From Verrucomicrobiota bacterium (GTDB taxonomy: Bacteria > Verrucomicrobiota > Verrucomicrobiia > CAIQCK01), in contig JACRJX010000030.1 in the NCBI GenBank assembly GCA_016235595.1, forward strand, positions 33,260 through 97,259: 64,000 nucleotides of DNA, given 5' to 3'. The position numbers and the translations under genes were made by a program. Below the pieces are notes generated by a model that did not search any database, was not told where the DNA came from, and worked only from the letters and a program-made list of their open reading frames with translations. This document shows positions 18,080-28,000 of the stretch, piece by piece (within the stretch, counting starts at the first letter, position 1; each line of letters starts with the position of its first letter).

Positions 18080-19302
18080 CACAGCCTGCCACCCCCTCAA
18101 TGCAAGACCCGGGTCCAAGCCTCATAACCCCGCTGACCCGACACACCATCAATGTCCTCCTTGTGGATGACCAAGCCATGATCGGAGAGGCCGTGCGCCG
18201 TATGCTGCTGGCGGACAAGGACATCAACTTCCACTACTGCAGCGATCCGACCCAAGCGGTGAAGATGGCGACGGAGATCTCTCCCACAGTCATTCTCCAG
18301 GACCTCGTCATGCCGGAAGTGGACGGCCTCACGTTGGTCAAGTTTTACCGCGCCAACCCCAAGACCCGCGACATCCCCCTGATCGTGCTCTCGACCAAGG
18401 AAGAGCCTGCGACCAAGGCCGAGGCGTTTGGCTTGGGCGCCAACGACTATCTGGTCAAGCTGCCGGACAAGGTCGAGTTGATCGCCCGAATTCGGCACCA
18501 CTCGGCCGGCTACATCGCCCAACTCCAGCGCAACGAGGCGTATCGCGCCCTGATGGAGAGCCAGAAGAAGTTGGCCGCCGAGCTGGCGGAGGCTGCCGCT
18601 TATGTGCAGTCGCTTCTGCCTGCGCCGATGACGGGCGAGATAACGGCTGAGTGTCGTTTCCTCCCATCAACAGAGCTTGGCGGTGACGCCCTCGGGTATC
18701 ATTGGCTCGATGAGGATCATCTCGTCATGTACGTTCTCGACGTCTGCGGTCACGGCGTGGGCGCGGCCTTGCTCTCCATCTCCGCCATGAACGTCATACG
18801 CTCGCGCACCCTCCCGCACACAGATTTCCTTCAACCCGGCGAGGTGCTGGCGGCCTTGAACGAGAGTTTCCAGATGGAAAAACATAATAATATGTATTTC
18901 ACGATCTGGTACGGGGTTTACGATAGGAAACAACGGCGAATCTCTTACGCCTCCGGCGGTCACCCACCTGCCGTGCTGATCACCGGTCAAGATGCCGCCT
19001 CGGCGCGTCCAGTCCTTCTGGAGACGGGCGGAACCATCATCGGCGCCACCGATAAGCCTGAATTCACAAGCGCCTCCTGCAATGTTCAGCCTTACTCCAA
19101 GCTGTACCTCTTCAGCGACGGCGCCTATGAGGTTTTCCGTCCGGACGGTTCCCTGTGGTCCTATGAAGAATTCGTGCAGCTCCTGGAATCGCCGACGCCT
19201 CCGGGCGTCACCGATCTCGACCATATTGTGGCCAGCATCAGCTCCATCCACGGGATCAGCACCTTCGACGACGACTTTTCTCTTATGCGGGTGTGCCTGT
19301 GA
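18076..19302 (+). CDS. Response regulator with PP2C/SpoIIE phosphatase output, in the wspR position
   Basis: A 408-residue protein. Residues 28-155 are a receiver with Asp76 in ILQDLVMPEVDG. This receiver and the helix after it (VLLVDDQAMIGEAVRR, LVKLPDK, LQRNEAYRAL) are very close to those of Pseudomonas WspR. In WspR a GGDEF diguanylate cyclase follows; here residues about 175-405 are a PP2C-type Ser/Thr phosphatase: ELGGDALGYHWL, MYVLDVCGHGVGAAL, SYASGGHPPAVLI, LYLFSDGAYEVF and FDDDFSLM, with the metal-binding Asp residues in place. Phosphorylation by the WspE-like kinase should switch the phosphatase, whose best candidate substrate is the STAS protein at 4207-4539. The domain order is certain; the target is inferred. 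Confidence 0.93.
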   Translation: MTQPATPSMQDPGPSLITPLTRHTINVLLVDDQAMIGEAVRRMLLADKDINFHYCSDPTQAVKMATEISPTVILQDLVMPEVDGLTLVKFYRANPKTRDIPLIVLSTKEEPATKAEAFGLGANDYLVKLPDKVELIARIRHHSAGYIAQLQRNEAYRALMESQKKLAAELAEAAAYVQSLLPAPMTGEITAECRFLPSTELGGDALGYHWLDEDHLVMYVLDVCGHGVGAALLSISAMNVIRSRTLPHTDFLQPGEVLAALNESFQMEKHNNMYFTIWYGVYDRKQRRISYASGGHPPAVLITGQDAASARPVLLETGGTIIGATDKPEFTSASCNVQPYSKLYLFSDGAYEVFRPDGSLWSYEEFVQLLESPTPPGVTDLDHIVASISSIHGISTFDDDFSLMRVCL

Positions 19303-19361
19303 GCCATGAGATAGGACCATCGTCATTCTAATTCCAAAAAGCAGGTTCTGGAGGTTCCCAT

Positions 19362-22300
19362 ATGCGAGTTTTAATGGCTTCCGTATTCCGGCCAGCATCC
19401 AATCAGCGGCGCAGGGTTGGCCGCTTTCTGGTTTCGATGATGCTGGGCATGTTGTGGTCGCTCGACCTTTCGGCGGTTGCAGGCGGCGTTGAGGGCGGGC
19501 GGGCGGAGATGTTCGCCAGGATCACGGGTTGTTCAGGCGGGCTGTGCGTGATGGCTGGCAGCGGTGTCAACATCGAGTTGGCGAAGGATTTGGGAAGGAC
19601 GGGCCGCTATCTGGTGCAGATTCTGGAGCCGCAACCGGCGCAGATCGCCAAGCTGCAGGCCCAACTGCACGAGGCTGGGTTGTATGGAGTCGTGTCGGTG
19701 GATCAACTGTCGCAGAGCCGCCTGCCGTACACGGAGAACCTGGTGAACGTGCTGCTGGTGAACGGTGATACGGCGAGCCTGAAATTGAACGAAGCGTGTC
19801 GCGTGCTCGTTCCCGGTGGTGTGCTGTGGGTGAGCGAACGTTGCGCAAACGAGGCGGACCTGAAAACCGCCGGTTTGGAGGACGGAAAAACAGTCGAGTT
19901 GGACACGCGCTGGCGGATGGGGCGCAAGACGCGGGCAAACGGAATGGATCAATGGCCCCTGCCGCGTCACGGTGCTGATAACAACCCTGTTTCAAATGAC
20001 ATCATGGTTGGACCGCCCCGGCGCGTGCGATGGGTCAATGGTCCGCAGCAGGAAATCAGCAACATGGTGACGGCGGGCGGCAGGAATTTTTACGCCGGAG
20101 TGCTGGTGCGCGATTCGTTCAATGGGTTGAAACTGTGGGAAACAAAACTCACGCCATCACCTGCCAGTGGAGGGTTCAGTTACAAAGGTTTGACAGGCAG
20201 CGTGCGTCCGGTTGCCACGAAGGATCGACTTTATGCGTACTCTGACAAGAAGGTTGTGGCGTTGGATGCAGCCGCCGGCCTAGTGATGCGCGAATATGCG
20301 GAGGCGGGCCAGCCACAGAGTATTCTTGTCGAACGCGACGTGTTGCTGGCAATTGACAAGACCGGTTTGCGAGCTGTTGATGTCGCGGAAGGTCGATTGC
20401 GCTGGCGGGTCGAGGCGGTCGAACCGCGATTCGTCGTCATGGGGAAGGATGCGGTCTATTTCATCGCGAGGCCGGCTTCTTCTGGCGCCGCGCTGATGTT
20501 GGAGAGCCTCAACCTTGCTGATGGCAAATCACGCTGGCGCAAGAATGATTTCGATTGGTTGCCGAAGGTTAGCAATCTGGTTTGCCACGACGGTGTGGTC
20601 GCGTGCGAAGTGTCAACGCTCAATGATAACAAACAAGGCAATGCGATTCATATTCTCTCCGCAACCGACGGCGCGCTGTTGTGGAGCCGCGATTACATTC
20701 CCGGCAGCCAGCATATGAAACAGGCGCGCGTGATGTTCGTCGACGACCTGATTTGGGTGGTCGAAGATCCAAAGAGCGCCATGTCCGGGTTGAAGCCTGC
20801 CAAACCAGAACCGGTTGCGACCGGAAACAACAAGGCAAAGAACACGGTGGCCAAACCCAAGCCCGAAAAACCCGACCTGGATGTCACTGGAGCCAGAAGG
20901 GCGAGGTGCGTGGGACTCGATCCGAAGACGGGCAAGGTCAAAAAAAGCTTCCCGGCAGGTCGAACGCATTGTTTTCCACCTGTGGCCACCGCGCGGTATT
21001 TGTTGTCTGGCGAGCTGAGCCTGACCGACCTCAAAAGTGGCAAGCTCGATGCCAATCGAATTACGAAGGCTGCCTGTGGTCGCGACGCGGGTTGGATTCC
21101 CGCCAATGGATTGATTTACACCTCTCCAAAACATTGCATTTGCTGGCCGATGTTGCGCGATTACAGCGCGCTGGCGCCGGCTCGCGCCGAAGGCGATCCG
21201 ATGGATGGCATTGGGGTGCGGCGTTTCAGGCCGGAACCTGGTACTGCCACGGTGCCGGATGGAGTTGCGCCCGAATCTCCGGACCGTGACTGGCCATCCT
21301 ACCGGCACGATGCCCGGCGGAGCGGATACTCGGAAGCTGCGGTCCCCAAAGAGCTGCAGATTCTTTGGAGCAAATCATTGGGTGACCGGCCGCAAACGAC
21401 CATTACCGAGGACTGGCGGGAAAACTATTTCATTCGCGGACCGGTGGGCCCGCCGGTGGTTGCGGGAGAGACGGTTTTTGTTACGAGACCGGACGCGCAT
21501 CAGGTGGTTGCGTTGAATTTGAAGACGGGTGTCATTCGTTGGGCATTTACCGCCAACGGCCGCGTCGATACCGCGCCGACGATCCACAAAGGCGTCTGTC
21601 TCTTCGGCAGCAAGAGCGGCTATGTTTACGCGTTGCGGGCCGACAACGGACAACTCCTCTGGCGATTGCGTGCTGCGCCGGTCGATGAGCGGATCGTGGC
21701 CTATGGACAACTGGAATCGCCCTGGCCGGTGCCCGGGAGCGTTTTGGTGGCGGATGACGTTGCTTACTTTGCTGCCGGTCGACAACCGCTGGCCGATGGC
21801 GGCATCCTTGTCTTTGCGGTCAACTACGCCACGGGAGTGCCGCAATGGGTGCAACGGTTGCACGAAGTGCCGCAAAAGAATTTCTACGATTCTTCCGCGC
21901 TGGAATTCGACAACTTCGACCTGCTTTGTCTCGAAGACAACAAGGTGGCCATGTCGCGTTGGAGGTTTGATCGGTCGGGAGGATCGATGTCGTGCGACTC
22001 GAAGAGTGGTTTTTCGCAAATGACCGCACGTGATGGCGGCGTGTGGTTCCCTCGCGGCGCCTGGTCGTACGCGCCGCGTAACGAAGCCGAACGATGGAAG
22101 GAACGTCCTTACCTGCGGCCGTTGGCCGTTTTCCGCGGCAACGACTTGTTCACTTGCTCGCAAGATCGACAGACCGTGTTTTGCCGCACATTTGCCCCGG
22201 GCAGCGATGAAAAGTTCAATACGGATTGGTTCAAGGGTTGGGAGACTTATGCACGCGCACAGAAGAAGGGCGGCGAGCTATGGCGCAGCGATCGTTTGGC

Positions 22301-22556
22301 GAAAAATGCCCGATGGTCGGTCATGCCATTCGGTTCCACCGCGGGCAAGCAACCGGTTGCAGCGATGGTGCTGACTCACAGCGTTCTGTTTGCCGTTGGC
22401 GCCCAGGGACGACTGGCGGCGATTGATCTTGCTGACGGCAAAACGTTGGCGGAGATGGATGTGCCGCCGATTGCCTGGGACGCGTTGGCCGCCGTCGATG
22501 GCCGCTTGTTATTATCAACACTGGATGGTCAGGTGGTTTGTCTTGGGGCGAAGTAA
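19362..22556 (+). CDS. Secreted PQQ-type beta-propeller protein with N-terminal methyltransferase-like domain
   Basis: A 1064-residue protein with a strong SD (GGAGG) before the ATG and a signal-type helix at about 22-42. Residues 45-170 look like a degenerate class I methyltransferase (GSGVNIELAKDLG, ENLVNVLLVNG, EACRVLVPGGVLWVSE). The rest is a tandem PQQ/BamB-like propeller with blades such as VVALDAAAGLVMREY, QVVALNLKTGVIRWAFTANG and YVYALRADNGQLLWRL. The segment DRDWPSYRHDARRSG resembles the usual opening of such propellers. This fusion is seen in PVC bacteria, but its function is unknown; protein or polymer binding at the cell envelope is plausible. Confidence 0.8.
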   Translation: MRVLMASVFRPASNQRRRVGRFLVSMMLGMLWSLDLSAVAGGVEGGRAEMFARITGCSGGLCVMAGSGVNIELAKDLGRTGRYLVQILEPQPAQIAKLQAQLHEAGLYGVVSVDQLSQSRLPYTENLVNVLLVNGDTASLKLNEACRVLVPGGVLWVSERCANEADLKTAGLEDGKTVELDTRWRMGRKTRANGMDQWPLPRHGADNNPVSNDIMVGPPRRVRWVNGPQQEISNMVTAGGRNFYAGVLVRDSFNGLKLWETKLTPSPASGGFSYKGLTGSVRPVATKDRLYAYSDKKVVALDAAAGLVMREYAEAGQPQSILVERDVLLAIDKTGLRAVDVAEGRLRWRVEAVEPRFVVMGKDAVYFIARPASSGAALMLESLNLADGKSRWRKNDFDWLPKVSNLVCHDGVVACEVSTLNDNKQGNAIHILSATDGALLWSRDYIPGSQHMKQARVMFVDDLIWVVEDPKSAMSGLKPAKPEPVATGNNKAKNTVAKPKPEKPDLDVTGARRARCVGLDPKTGKVKKSFPAGRTHCFPPVATARYLLSGELSLTDLKSGKLDANRITKAACGRDAGWIPANGLIYTSPKHCICWPMLRDYSALAPARAEGDPMDGIGVRRFRPEPGTATVPDGVAPESPDRDWPSYRHDARRSGYSEAAVPKELQILWSKSLGDRPQTTITEDWRENYFIRGPVGPPVVAGETVFVTRPDAHQVVALNLKTGVIRWAFTANGRVDTAPTIHKGVCLFGSKSGYVYALRADNGQLLWRLRAAPVDERIVAYGQLESPWPVPGSVLVADDVAYFAAGRQPLADGGILVFAVNYATGVPQWVQRLHEVPQKNFYDSSALEFDNFDLLCLEDNKVAMSRWRFDRSGGSMSCDSKSGFSQMTARDGGVWFPRGAWSYAPRNEAERWKERPYLRPLAVFRGNDLFTCSQDRQTVFCRTFAPGSDEKFNTDWFKGWETYARAQKKGGELWRSDRLAKNARWSVMPFGSTAGKQPVAAMVLTHSVLFAVGAQGRLAAIDLADGKTLAEMDVPPIAWDALAAVDGRLLLSTLDGQVVCLGAK

Positions 22557-22648
22557 GGCGCCAGACGAGGCGCGTACAGAATCGTGGTTTGAATGGACAC
22601 GGTGCGCCAGGTGTCGTATGAGACGGCCAGCCAAGAGGAGTGACGACG

Positions 22649-23764
22649 ATGAAAAATATGAAACTGACTGTTGGAATCGTGTCGACCGTTCTGAGTCTGA
22701 TGGTCTCTGATGTGAAGGTCGAAGGCCAGGCGCCTGCTCCCGATGCCACCGGCATCGAAAGTCCTTTCAAAGGCGTGGTGGTCAACATGAATCCTGTCGG
22801 GTTGACCGTGAAGAGCGATCCCAACGCGTCAAAATCTCCTGCCGGCAAGGCTGGCGGTATTTCAAGGAGCAGATCGGACTCGCGGGGTATTCATTTTGCC
22901 ATCAAGGGCGCGAGAATCACCCGTGGCGGCTGGCATCCCTGCGAACTGAAAGACATCCAGAGAGGCGATTCAGTCACCATTACGTTTACACCGCCCAAGG
23001 AAGGCAGTTCCAAGTTTATCGCCACCCAGATTGATATCGCCAGGGAGTTGTCCGCCGCCGAGAAACTGCCGATTCTTGGCAAACCTGGAAAGTTGTTGTT
23101 CGAGGACGATTTCTCACGCAGCGAGATGCCTCCGAAGTGGCGGTTGGGAAAGGGTTTTTGGGAGATCCGTGGCAACGTCGTCGTTGCAGCGGAAAACCCC
23201 GAAGACAAGCACGGCGCTTACGCCTACGTCGATCCGCGTTTTACTTACAAGGACATCGTGGCTGAGTTCTCCTTCAAGTTCGATGGTTCCACGGGCTGCC
23301 ACTTCATGATGGAAGACAGCAACTACAAGGGCGCCCATGCCGGGCACATCATCCGCGCCACCATCACGCCCACTTCCGCCCAGCTTGCCGACTCCAAGTT
23401 TGGGAACATGAAGAACGAAATCTACGAAAAGATGAAGGACCCCAACACGTCTCCGGAAGAGAAGAAGCAGATTCAAGCAAGCATCAAGGACAAGGCCGCA
23501 TCGTTCAAGATCGCCCTGGACACCGACAAGTGGCACCAAGGCCGCGTGGAAGTCGTCGGCGACGAGATGCTGCTCAGCGTTGATAACCAACCCGTCGGCT
23601 ACCTCAAGTCTGAAGGCGTCAACCACCCCACCAAGAACATGATCGGGTTCACAATCGCCGGCAAATCCACCCAACTGGACAACTTGAAAGTCTGGGAAGC
23701 TGCCATCCGCCCCGACTGGTCCAAGAACTGTGCTGATATCCAGGCGGTGTTGCGGAAGCAGTGA
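22649..23764 (+). CDS. Secreted protein with concanavalin-like (LamG/DUF1080-type) domain
   Basis: About 371 residues from the ATG at 22649, with GAGGAG upstream; the ATG at 22658 is an alternative. The N-terminus is a signal peptide (GIVSTVLSLMVSDVKVEGQ). Residues 45-135 hold a small beta-rich region. From about 145 there is a jelly-roll of the DUF1080/LamG kind: KLLFEDDFSRSEMPPKW, FWEIRGNVVVAAEN, AEFSFKFDGS, WHQGRVEVVGDEMLLSVD and GFTIAGKSTQLDNLKVWE. Such domains often bind or cleave glycans, but no catalytic residues can be named. It follows the propeller gene by 92 bp on the same strand. Confidence 0.7.
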   Translation: MKNMKLTVGIVSTVLSLMVSDVKVEGQAPAPDATGIESPFKGVVVNMNPVGLTVKSDPNASKSPAGKAGGISRSRSDSRGIHFAIKGARITRGGWHPCELKDIQRGDSVTITFTPPKEGSSKFIATQIDIARELSAAEKLPILGKPGKLLFEDDFSRSEMPPKWRLGKGFWEIRGNVVVAAENPEDKHGAYAYVDPRFTYKDIVAEFSFKFDGSTGCHFMMEDSNYKGAHAGHIIRATITPTSAQLADSKFGNMKNEIYEKMKDPNTSPEEKKQIQASIKDKAASFKIALDTDKWHQGRVEVVGDEMLLSVDNQPVGYLKSEGVNHPTKNMIGFTIAGKSTQLDNLKVWEAAIRPDWSKNCADIQAVLRKQ

Positions 23765-23856
23765 GGCCGCGGACCCGCCCAAACCACGGGTGGTTGACCA
23801 TTATCTGTTGACGCAGTTCTTTATTTGTGGCCGCGGGTCCGTTATTCTTTGCCACC

Positions 23857-25212
23857 ATGAAAGCTCTGCCGACGGATATCTCCATTCGCGAAGTCACAAC
23901 CGCTTTTGAGTACCATGCCTACCGCACCCCGTTGAAGTTCGGCGGTGTGCCGGTGTCGCATTGCACGCTGTTAAACGTCCGCGTCCGCGTCCGCACGCGC
24001 ACCGGGCGTGAGGCCGAGGGCAGCGGCTCGATGCCACTCGGCAGCGTCTGGTCCTTTCCCAGCAAGACAATCCCGGAAGCGGATCGGCTGGAGGCAATGA
24101 AGGCCCTGTCGGAGAAGATCGCCGGACTGATGCGCGATTATGACCTCTGCGCGCATCCGGTGGAGTTGAGCCACGAATTGGAACCGGAAGCCATGAAGCT
24201 CGCGGCGAAGGTGAGCCGAACCAACAAGCTGGCCGAGCCGGTGCCAACGCTCTGCACGCTGGTGGTATTCAGCCCGTTTGACGCGGCTTTGCATGACGCC
24301 TACGGCAAGGTCCACGGCAGGCACGTCTATGACTGCTATGGCGCGGAGTGGATGAACCACGACATCGCACGCTACCTCGACGCGTCGTTCGGCGGCGATT
24401 ATCTCGACCGCTATACACTCCGCCGGCCGAAGGCGCGGATGCCGCTCTACCATCTCATCGGTGCACTCGACCCGCTCACCGACGCCGACGTAAAGGAGCG
24501 GTTGAACGACGGTCTGCCAAACACCCTTGGCGAGTGGATCGTGAAGGATCAACTCACGCACCTGAAGATCAAGCTCAACGGCGACAACGCGGATTGGGAC
24601 GTGAACCGCATCCTGGCCATCGAGCGTGTCGTTGCCGAAACGCAAGCGCGGCGCGGTGTGGAGCGGTGGGTTTACTCGCTCGACTTCAATGAGCAGTGCA
24701 AGAACGTGGACTATCTGTTGGAAGTACTGCGGCGCGTGAAGGAAGGCGGCCCGGCGGCGTTCAGCCGCGTCGCCTATGTGGAACAGCCGACGGCGCGCGA
24801 CCTGAAGGCGCATCCGGAAAACAAGATGCATGCGGCAGCGGCGTTGAAGCCGGTGGTGATTGACGAGTCGCTGACGGATTACGAGACATTCCGGCTGGCG
24901 CGCGAGCAGGGCTACAGCGGCGTGGCATTGAAGGCGTGCAAAGGCCAGAGTCAGGCGCTGCTGATGGCGGCGGCGGCGCAGAAGTGCGACATGTTCCTGT
25001 GCGTGCAGGACCTCACGTGTCCCGGCCAGTCATTCCTGCACAGCGCCGGCTTGGCCGCGCACATCGGGCCGGTGACGGCCATCGAAGGCAATGCGCGCCA
25101 ATACTGTCCCGGTGCCAACGTCGAGTGGGCGAAGAAATTCCCCGGTGTGTTCACGGTCCGCGAAGGGACGATCGAGACGGGCTGCCTGGAGCAGGTTGGG
25201 CTGGGGCATTAG
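23857..25212 (+). CDS. Mandelate racemase/muconate lactonizing enzyme family protein (enolase superfamily)
   Basis: A 451-residue cytoplasmic protein. The TIM barrel has the general-base Lys pair in LKIKLNG and three metal ligands in YSLDFNEQ, YVEQPTARD and VVIDESLTDYE, with VALKACKG at the seventh strand. The superfamily abstracts a proton alpha to a carboxylate and then racemises or dehydrates. Substrates include sugar acids and dipeptides; this one cannot be assigned. The ATG at 23857 is favoured over upstream TTG codons because homology starts there. Confidence 0.85.
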   Translation: MKALPTDISIREVTTAFEYHAYRTPLKFGGVPVSHCTLLNVRVRVRTRTGREAEGSGSMPLGSVWSFPSKTIPEADRLEAMKALSEKIAGLMRDYDLCAHPVELSHELEPEAMKLAAKVSRTNKLAEPVPTLCTLVVFSPFDAALHDAYGKVHGRHVYDCYGAEWMNHDIARYLDASFGGDYLDRYTLRRPKARMPLYHLIGALDPLTDADVKERLNDGLPNTLGEWIVKDQLTHLKIKLNGDNADWDVNRILAIERVVAETQARRGVERWVYSLDFNEQCKNVDYLLEVLRRVKEGGPAAFSRVAYVEQPTARDLKAHPENKMHAAAALKPVVIDESLTDYETFRLAREQGYSGVALKACKGQSQALLMAAAAQKCDMFLCVQDLTCPGQSFLHSAGLAAHIGPVTAIEGNARQYCPGANVEWAKKFPGVFTVREGTIETGCLEQVGLGH

Positions 25213-25243
25213 TGCGTGTGAAACATCGGACCCCGTAAGCAGC

Positions 25244-26269
25244 ATGGAGGTCATCCTCCCAAATCGCGACGAATGGTTTGCAGATAACGAGGGATTCCCG
25301 AGACCCGATTGGTGTTCTATTTGGGACTGGATCGATTCCAATATCCCCAAATCGGACTGGTTTGAAGCGTGGCATCAGGCCTCGTTGATGTGGCTTGGTC
25401 GGCTCAAGGGCCGGCTCAAAGACGAATACGAAATCAGCGAGTCACGGAACTTCGTTCTTTTGGCCCCGAAGAATGTCGAACAAGACAAGAAAGTGACCGC
25501 GTTTCTGGAGTCCACCCTGCGCCAAGTGCTCGTGGCTCTGGCTGACATGGCAGCAGACGAAGGCTACGGAAAGCACGCCGTATTGGTCTTTGGGACACTG
25601 GACGAGTACTACGCATACATCGCGCACTTCTACCCCGATTGCCGGGAAATCAACATGTCCAGCGGCGTATTCCTTCACGACGGCTACATGCATTTCGTCA
25701 CCACGGTTGACGGGCAACGGCAGCTTGCTCCCGTCCTCGTTCACGAACTGACGCACGATTGCCTCGCTCATTTGCCACTGCCAGCTTGGTTGAACGAAGG
25801 GCTTGCCATGACATTGGAAAACGCCATCGCCGGCTCAGCGCGATTTGAATTGGATCGGGAATCAGTCGAAAAACACCAAGCCTTCTGGGATGAAGAAACC
25901 ATTCAAGAGTTTTGGAGCGGCCAGTCTTTCCACCGCACTGACGACGGTGCCGAGTTGAGCTATCATCTCTCACAAGTCCTCATGCACCGTATCCACTTCG
26001 CGGTATCACTGGCTTCCGACCGTTTTCGAGCCTTCGTGCAGCACAGCGACTACAAGGACGCCGGTGACGCGGCGGCGCGGCAATATCTCAACCTCGACTT
26101 GGCAACCATCGTCGAGGATTTCCTTGGCCCCGGTCATTGGGCGCCAAGGCCGGAGTCGTGGAAAGACACTCCGCCGTCGTCTACGGAGGTTGTGAAAGAT
26201 GCCCGGAAAATGACCCAACGCTGCGCTGCAACGAATCTCGAAAAGGCGTTCCTAGTGTTTCGCACCTGA
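25244..26269 (+). CDS. Putative gluzincin-type metallopeptidase
   Basis: A 341-residue protein starting at the ATG at 25244. It has a zinc-peptidase site: His167-Glu-Leu-Thr-His171, then LPAWLNEGLA with Glu185 as a likely third ligand, the arrangement seen in peptidase MA-like/DUF1570-type proteins. There is no signal peptide. A Trp-rich N-terminus precedes the catalytic region. It lies 31 bp after the enolase-superfamily gene but the functions do not obviously connect. Substrate unknown. Confidence 0.6.
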   Translation: MEVILPNRDEWFADNEGFPRPDWCSIWDWIDSNIPKSDWFEAWHQASLMWLGRLKGRLKDEYEISESRNFVLLAPKNVEQDKKVTAFLESTLRQVLVALADMAADEGYGKHAVLVFGTLDEYYAYIAHFYPDCREINMSSGVFLHDGYMHFVTTVDGQRQLAPVLVHELTHDCLAHLPLPAWLNEGLAMTLENAIAGSARFELDRESVEKHQAFWDEETIQEFWSGQSFHRTDDGAELSYHLSQVLMHRIHFAVSLASDRFRAFVQHSDYKDAGDAAARQYLNLDLATIVEDFLGPGHWAPRPESWKDTPPSSTEVVKDARKMTQRCAATNLEKAFLVFRT

Positions 26270-26276
26270 GCGACCG

Positions 26277-27116
26277 CTAGACGTTCGCGCCGCTCCAGTT
26301 CAGCTTGCGGCGCAGCGTCTCGTTGTAGGAATAACCCTCCGGCAACACGAGCTGGAACTGGCGGTTGCCACGGCGCACATGGATGGTGTCTGCGCTTCGC
26401 AGTCGCACCCGCACCTGTCCATCCACCGTGAGCACCAGTTCTTCCGCCTGGCTCAGAATCCGCGTCTCCACCACCGCCGCACGGCCCACCACCACCGAGC
26501 GGTTCGTCAGCGAGTGAGGACAGATCGGTGTCATCACGAACGCTTCCGTCCCTGGCGTCAGGATTGGTCCGCCCGCGCTCATCGAGTAGGCCGTCGAACC
26601 GGTCTGCGTCGCAAAAATCATTCCGTCGCAGACGTATTCCGTCAGAGGCTCGCCATCAATCCCCACGGCCATCCGCACGATGCGCGCCGCCGCGCCGCGC
26701 GAGATAACCACGTCGTTCAGCGCATACTGGGCTGGCAGCCACCTCTCCCCTCGCTGGATGTCCATCTTCAACATGGATCGCGCCCTCAACGCGTAGCGCC
26801 CAGCCAGCACGGCCCGCAGCGCCTTCTCCATGCCTTCCGCTGGCACGACCGTGAGGAAACCGAGCGCGCCCGCGTTGATGCCCAGCACCGGCGTCTGCGC
26901 ACCGTTCATCTCGCGCGCCAGGCGCAGCATGGTGCCGTCGCCGCCGAACACCAGCAACAGTTGCGAGCGTGCCGCGAGCGTCGCCACATCGTCGTGAGCA
27001 ATGAGCACGCGGATGCCCAACCGCCGTAGAAGCACCGCTGCCTTGCGCGCCAATTGACGCGCCAGTTTCTTGTCGGGATTGATTGTCAGCCCGACCGTTG
27101 TTATTTGCGCAGACAA
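26277..27116 (-). CDS. nadK: NAD kinase
   Basis: A 279-residue protein with the GGDGT motif at residues 58-62, the NAD-binding LNDVVISRG, the TQTGSTAYSMSAGGP segment, and the late motif HSLTNRSVVV. It phosphorylates NAD to NADP with ATP in the cytoplasm. Its start overlaps the end of tlyA by 16 bp, so they are co-transcribed. Confidence 0.95.
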   Translation of the reverse strand: MSAQITTVGLTINPDKKLARQLARKAAVLLRRLGIRVLIAHDDVATLAARSQLLLVFGGDGTMLRLAREMNGAQTPVLGINAGALGFLTVVPAEGMEKALRAVLAGRYALRARSMLKMDIQRGERWLPAQYALNDVVISRGAAARIVRMAVGIDGEPLTEYVCDGMIFATQTGSTAYSMSAGGPILTPGTEAFVMTPICPHSLTNRSVVVGRAAVVETRILSQAEELVLTVDGQVRVRLRSADTIHVRRGNRQFQLVLPEGYSYNETLRRKLNWSGANV

Positions 27117-27862
27117 ATCAAAAATTCCTTGTTGCCAGCTGGTCCGAGCAGCGGCGACTCGATGACGCCGTCGCAGCGCAGCTCCAGTTCTTCCGTCGCA
27201 AATGTCCTTACCGCGTCCACCACGCGCCGATGCACCGCCGGGTCCTTCACCACGCCGCCTTTGCCAACATCCTTTGGCCCGGCTTCAAACTGCGGCTTGA
27301 TAAGAGCGATAATAACCCCGGTATCGCAAGTTGTCGAGACGGCGCCAGCCGCCGGTTTCAACAGGTCCTTCGCCGCCGGCAGCACCTTGGCTAGCCCGAT
27401 GAACGCGACGTCCATCGTCACGATGTCCACCGCCTCGCCGATCTGCTGCCGTTGGAGGTAGCGCGCGTTGACTCCGTCGTGCACTGCCACGCGCGGATCG
27501 CGCCGCAGCTTGTAGGCGATCTGTCCCTTGCCGACATCCACGGCATGAACGCGCGCCGCGCCGCGTTGCAGCAGGCAATCTGTGAATCCGCCCGTCGAAG
27601 CGCCCAGGTCCGCGCACACCGCGCCCGCCGCGCGGATTTTGAAATGATCGAGCGCCGCCTCCAGTTTGTGTCCGCCGCGGCTCACGAACTTCTCCTCCGC
27701 CTTCAGTTCGATGGCGGCGTCGGTCGCGACCTCCGTGCTGGGTTTATCGGTGACCTGCCCCGCCACCATGACCTGGCCGGCCATGATGGCACGTTTGGCC
27801 TTCTCGCGGCTCTCGCACAACCCGCGTTCCACCAACAACAAATCCAGCCGCAGCTTTTCCAT
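27101..27862 (-). CDS. tlyA: TlyA-family rRNA 2'-O-methyltransferase
   Basis: A 253-residue protein. An S4 RNA-binding domain (LRLDLLLVERGLCESREKAKR) is followed by an FtsJ-like methyltransferase with the SAM site DLGASTGGFTDCLLQ, DVGKGQIAYKL, and IKPQFEAGPKDVGKGGVV. The family methylates 16S/23S rRNA ribose and is often misnamed hemolysin. tlyA-nadK is a common pair in many bacteria. Confidence 0.92.
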   Translation of the reverse strand: MEKLRLDLLLVERGLCESREKAKRAIMAGQVMVAGQVTDKPSTEVATDAAIELKAEEKFVSRGGHKLEAALDHFKIRAAGAVCADLGASTGGFTDCLLQRGAARVHAVDVGKGQIAYKLRRDPRVAVHDGVNARYLQRQQIGEAVDIVTMDVAFIGLAKVLPAAKDLLKPAAGAVSTTCDTGVIIALIKPQFEAGPKDVGKGGVVKDPAVHRRVVDAVRTFATEELELRCDGVIESPLLGPAGNKEFLICLRK

Positions 27863-28000
27863 GCCTTCACAGTAACCGCGCCAGCCGGTGATTCAACGCG
27901 AAACAGCAGGACTGTCGCCGTTCACATCAGACACTGCCCGAGGGCCAGGGCTGCAATCACCGGTGTCCATCAAGCGGCAACAGTTGGCCCGCGTCACCCA

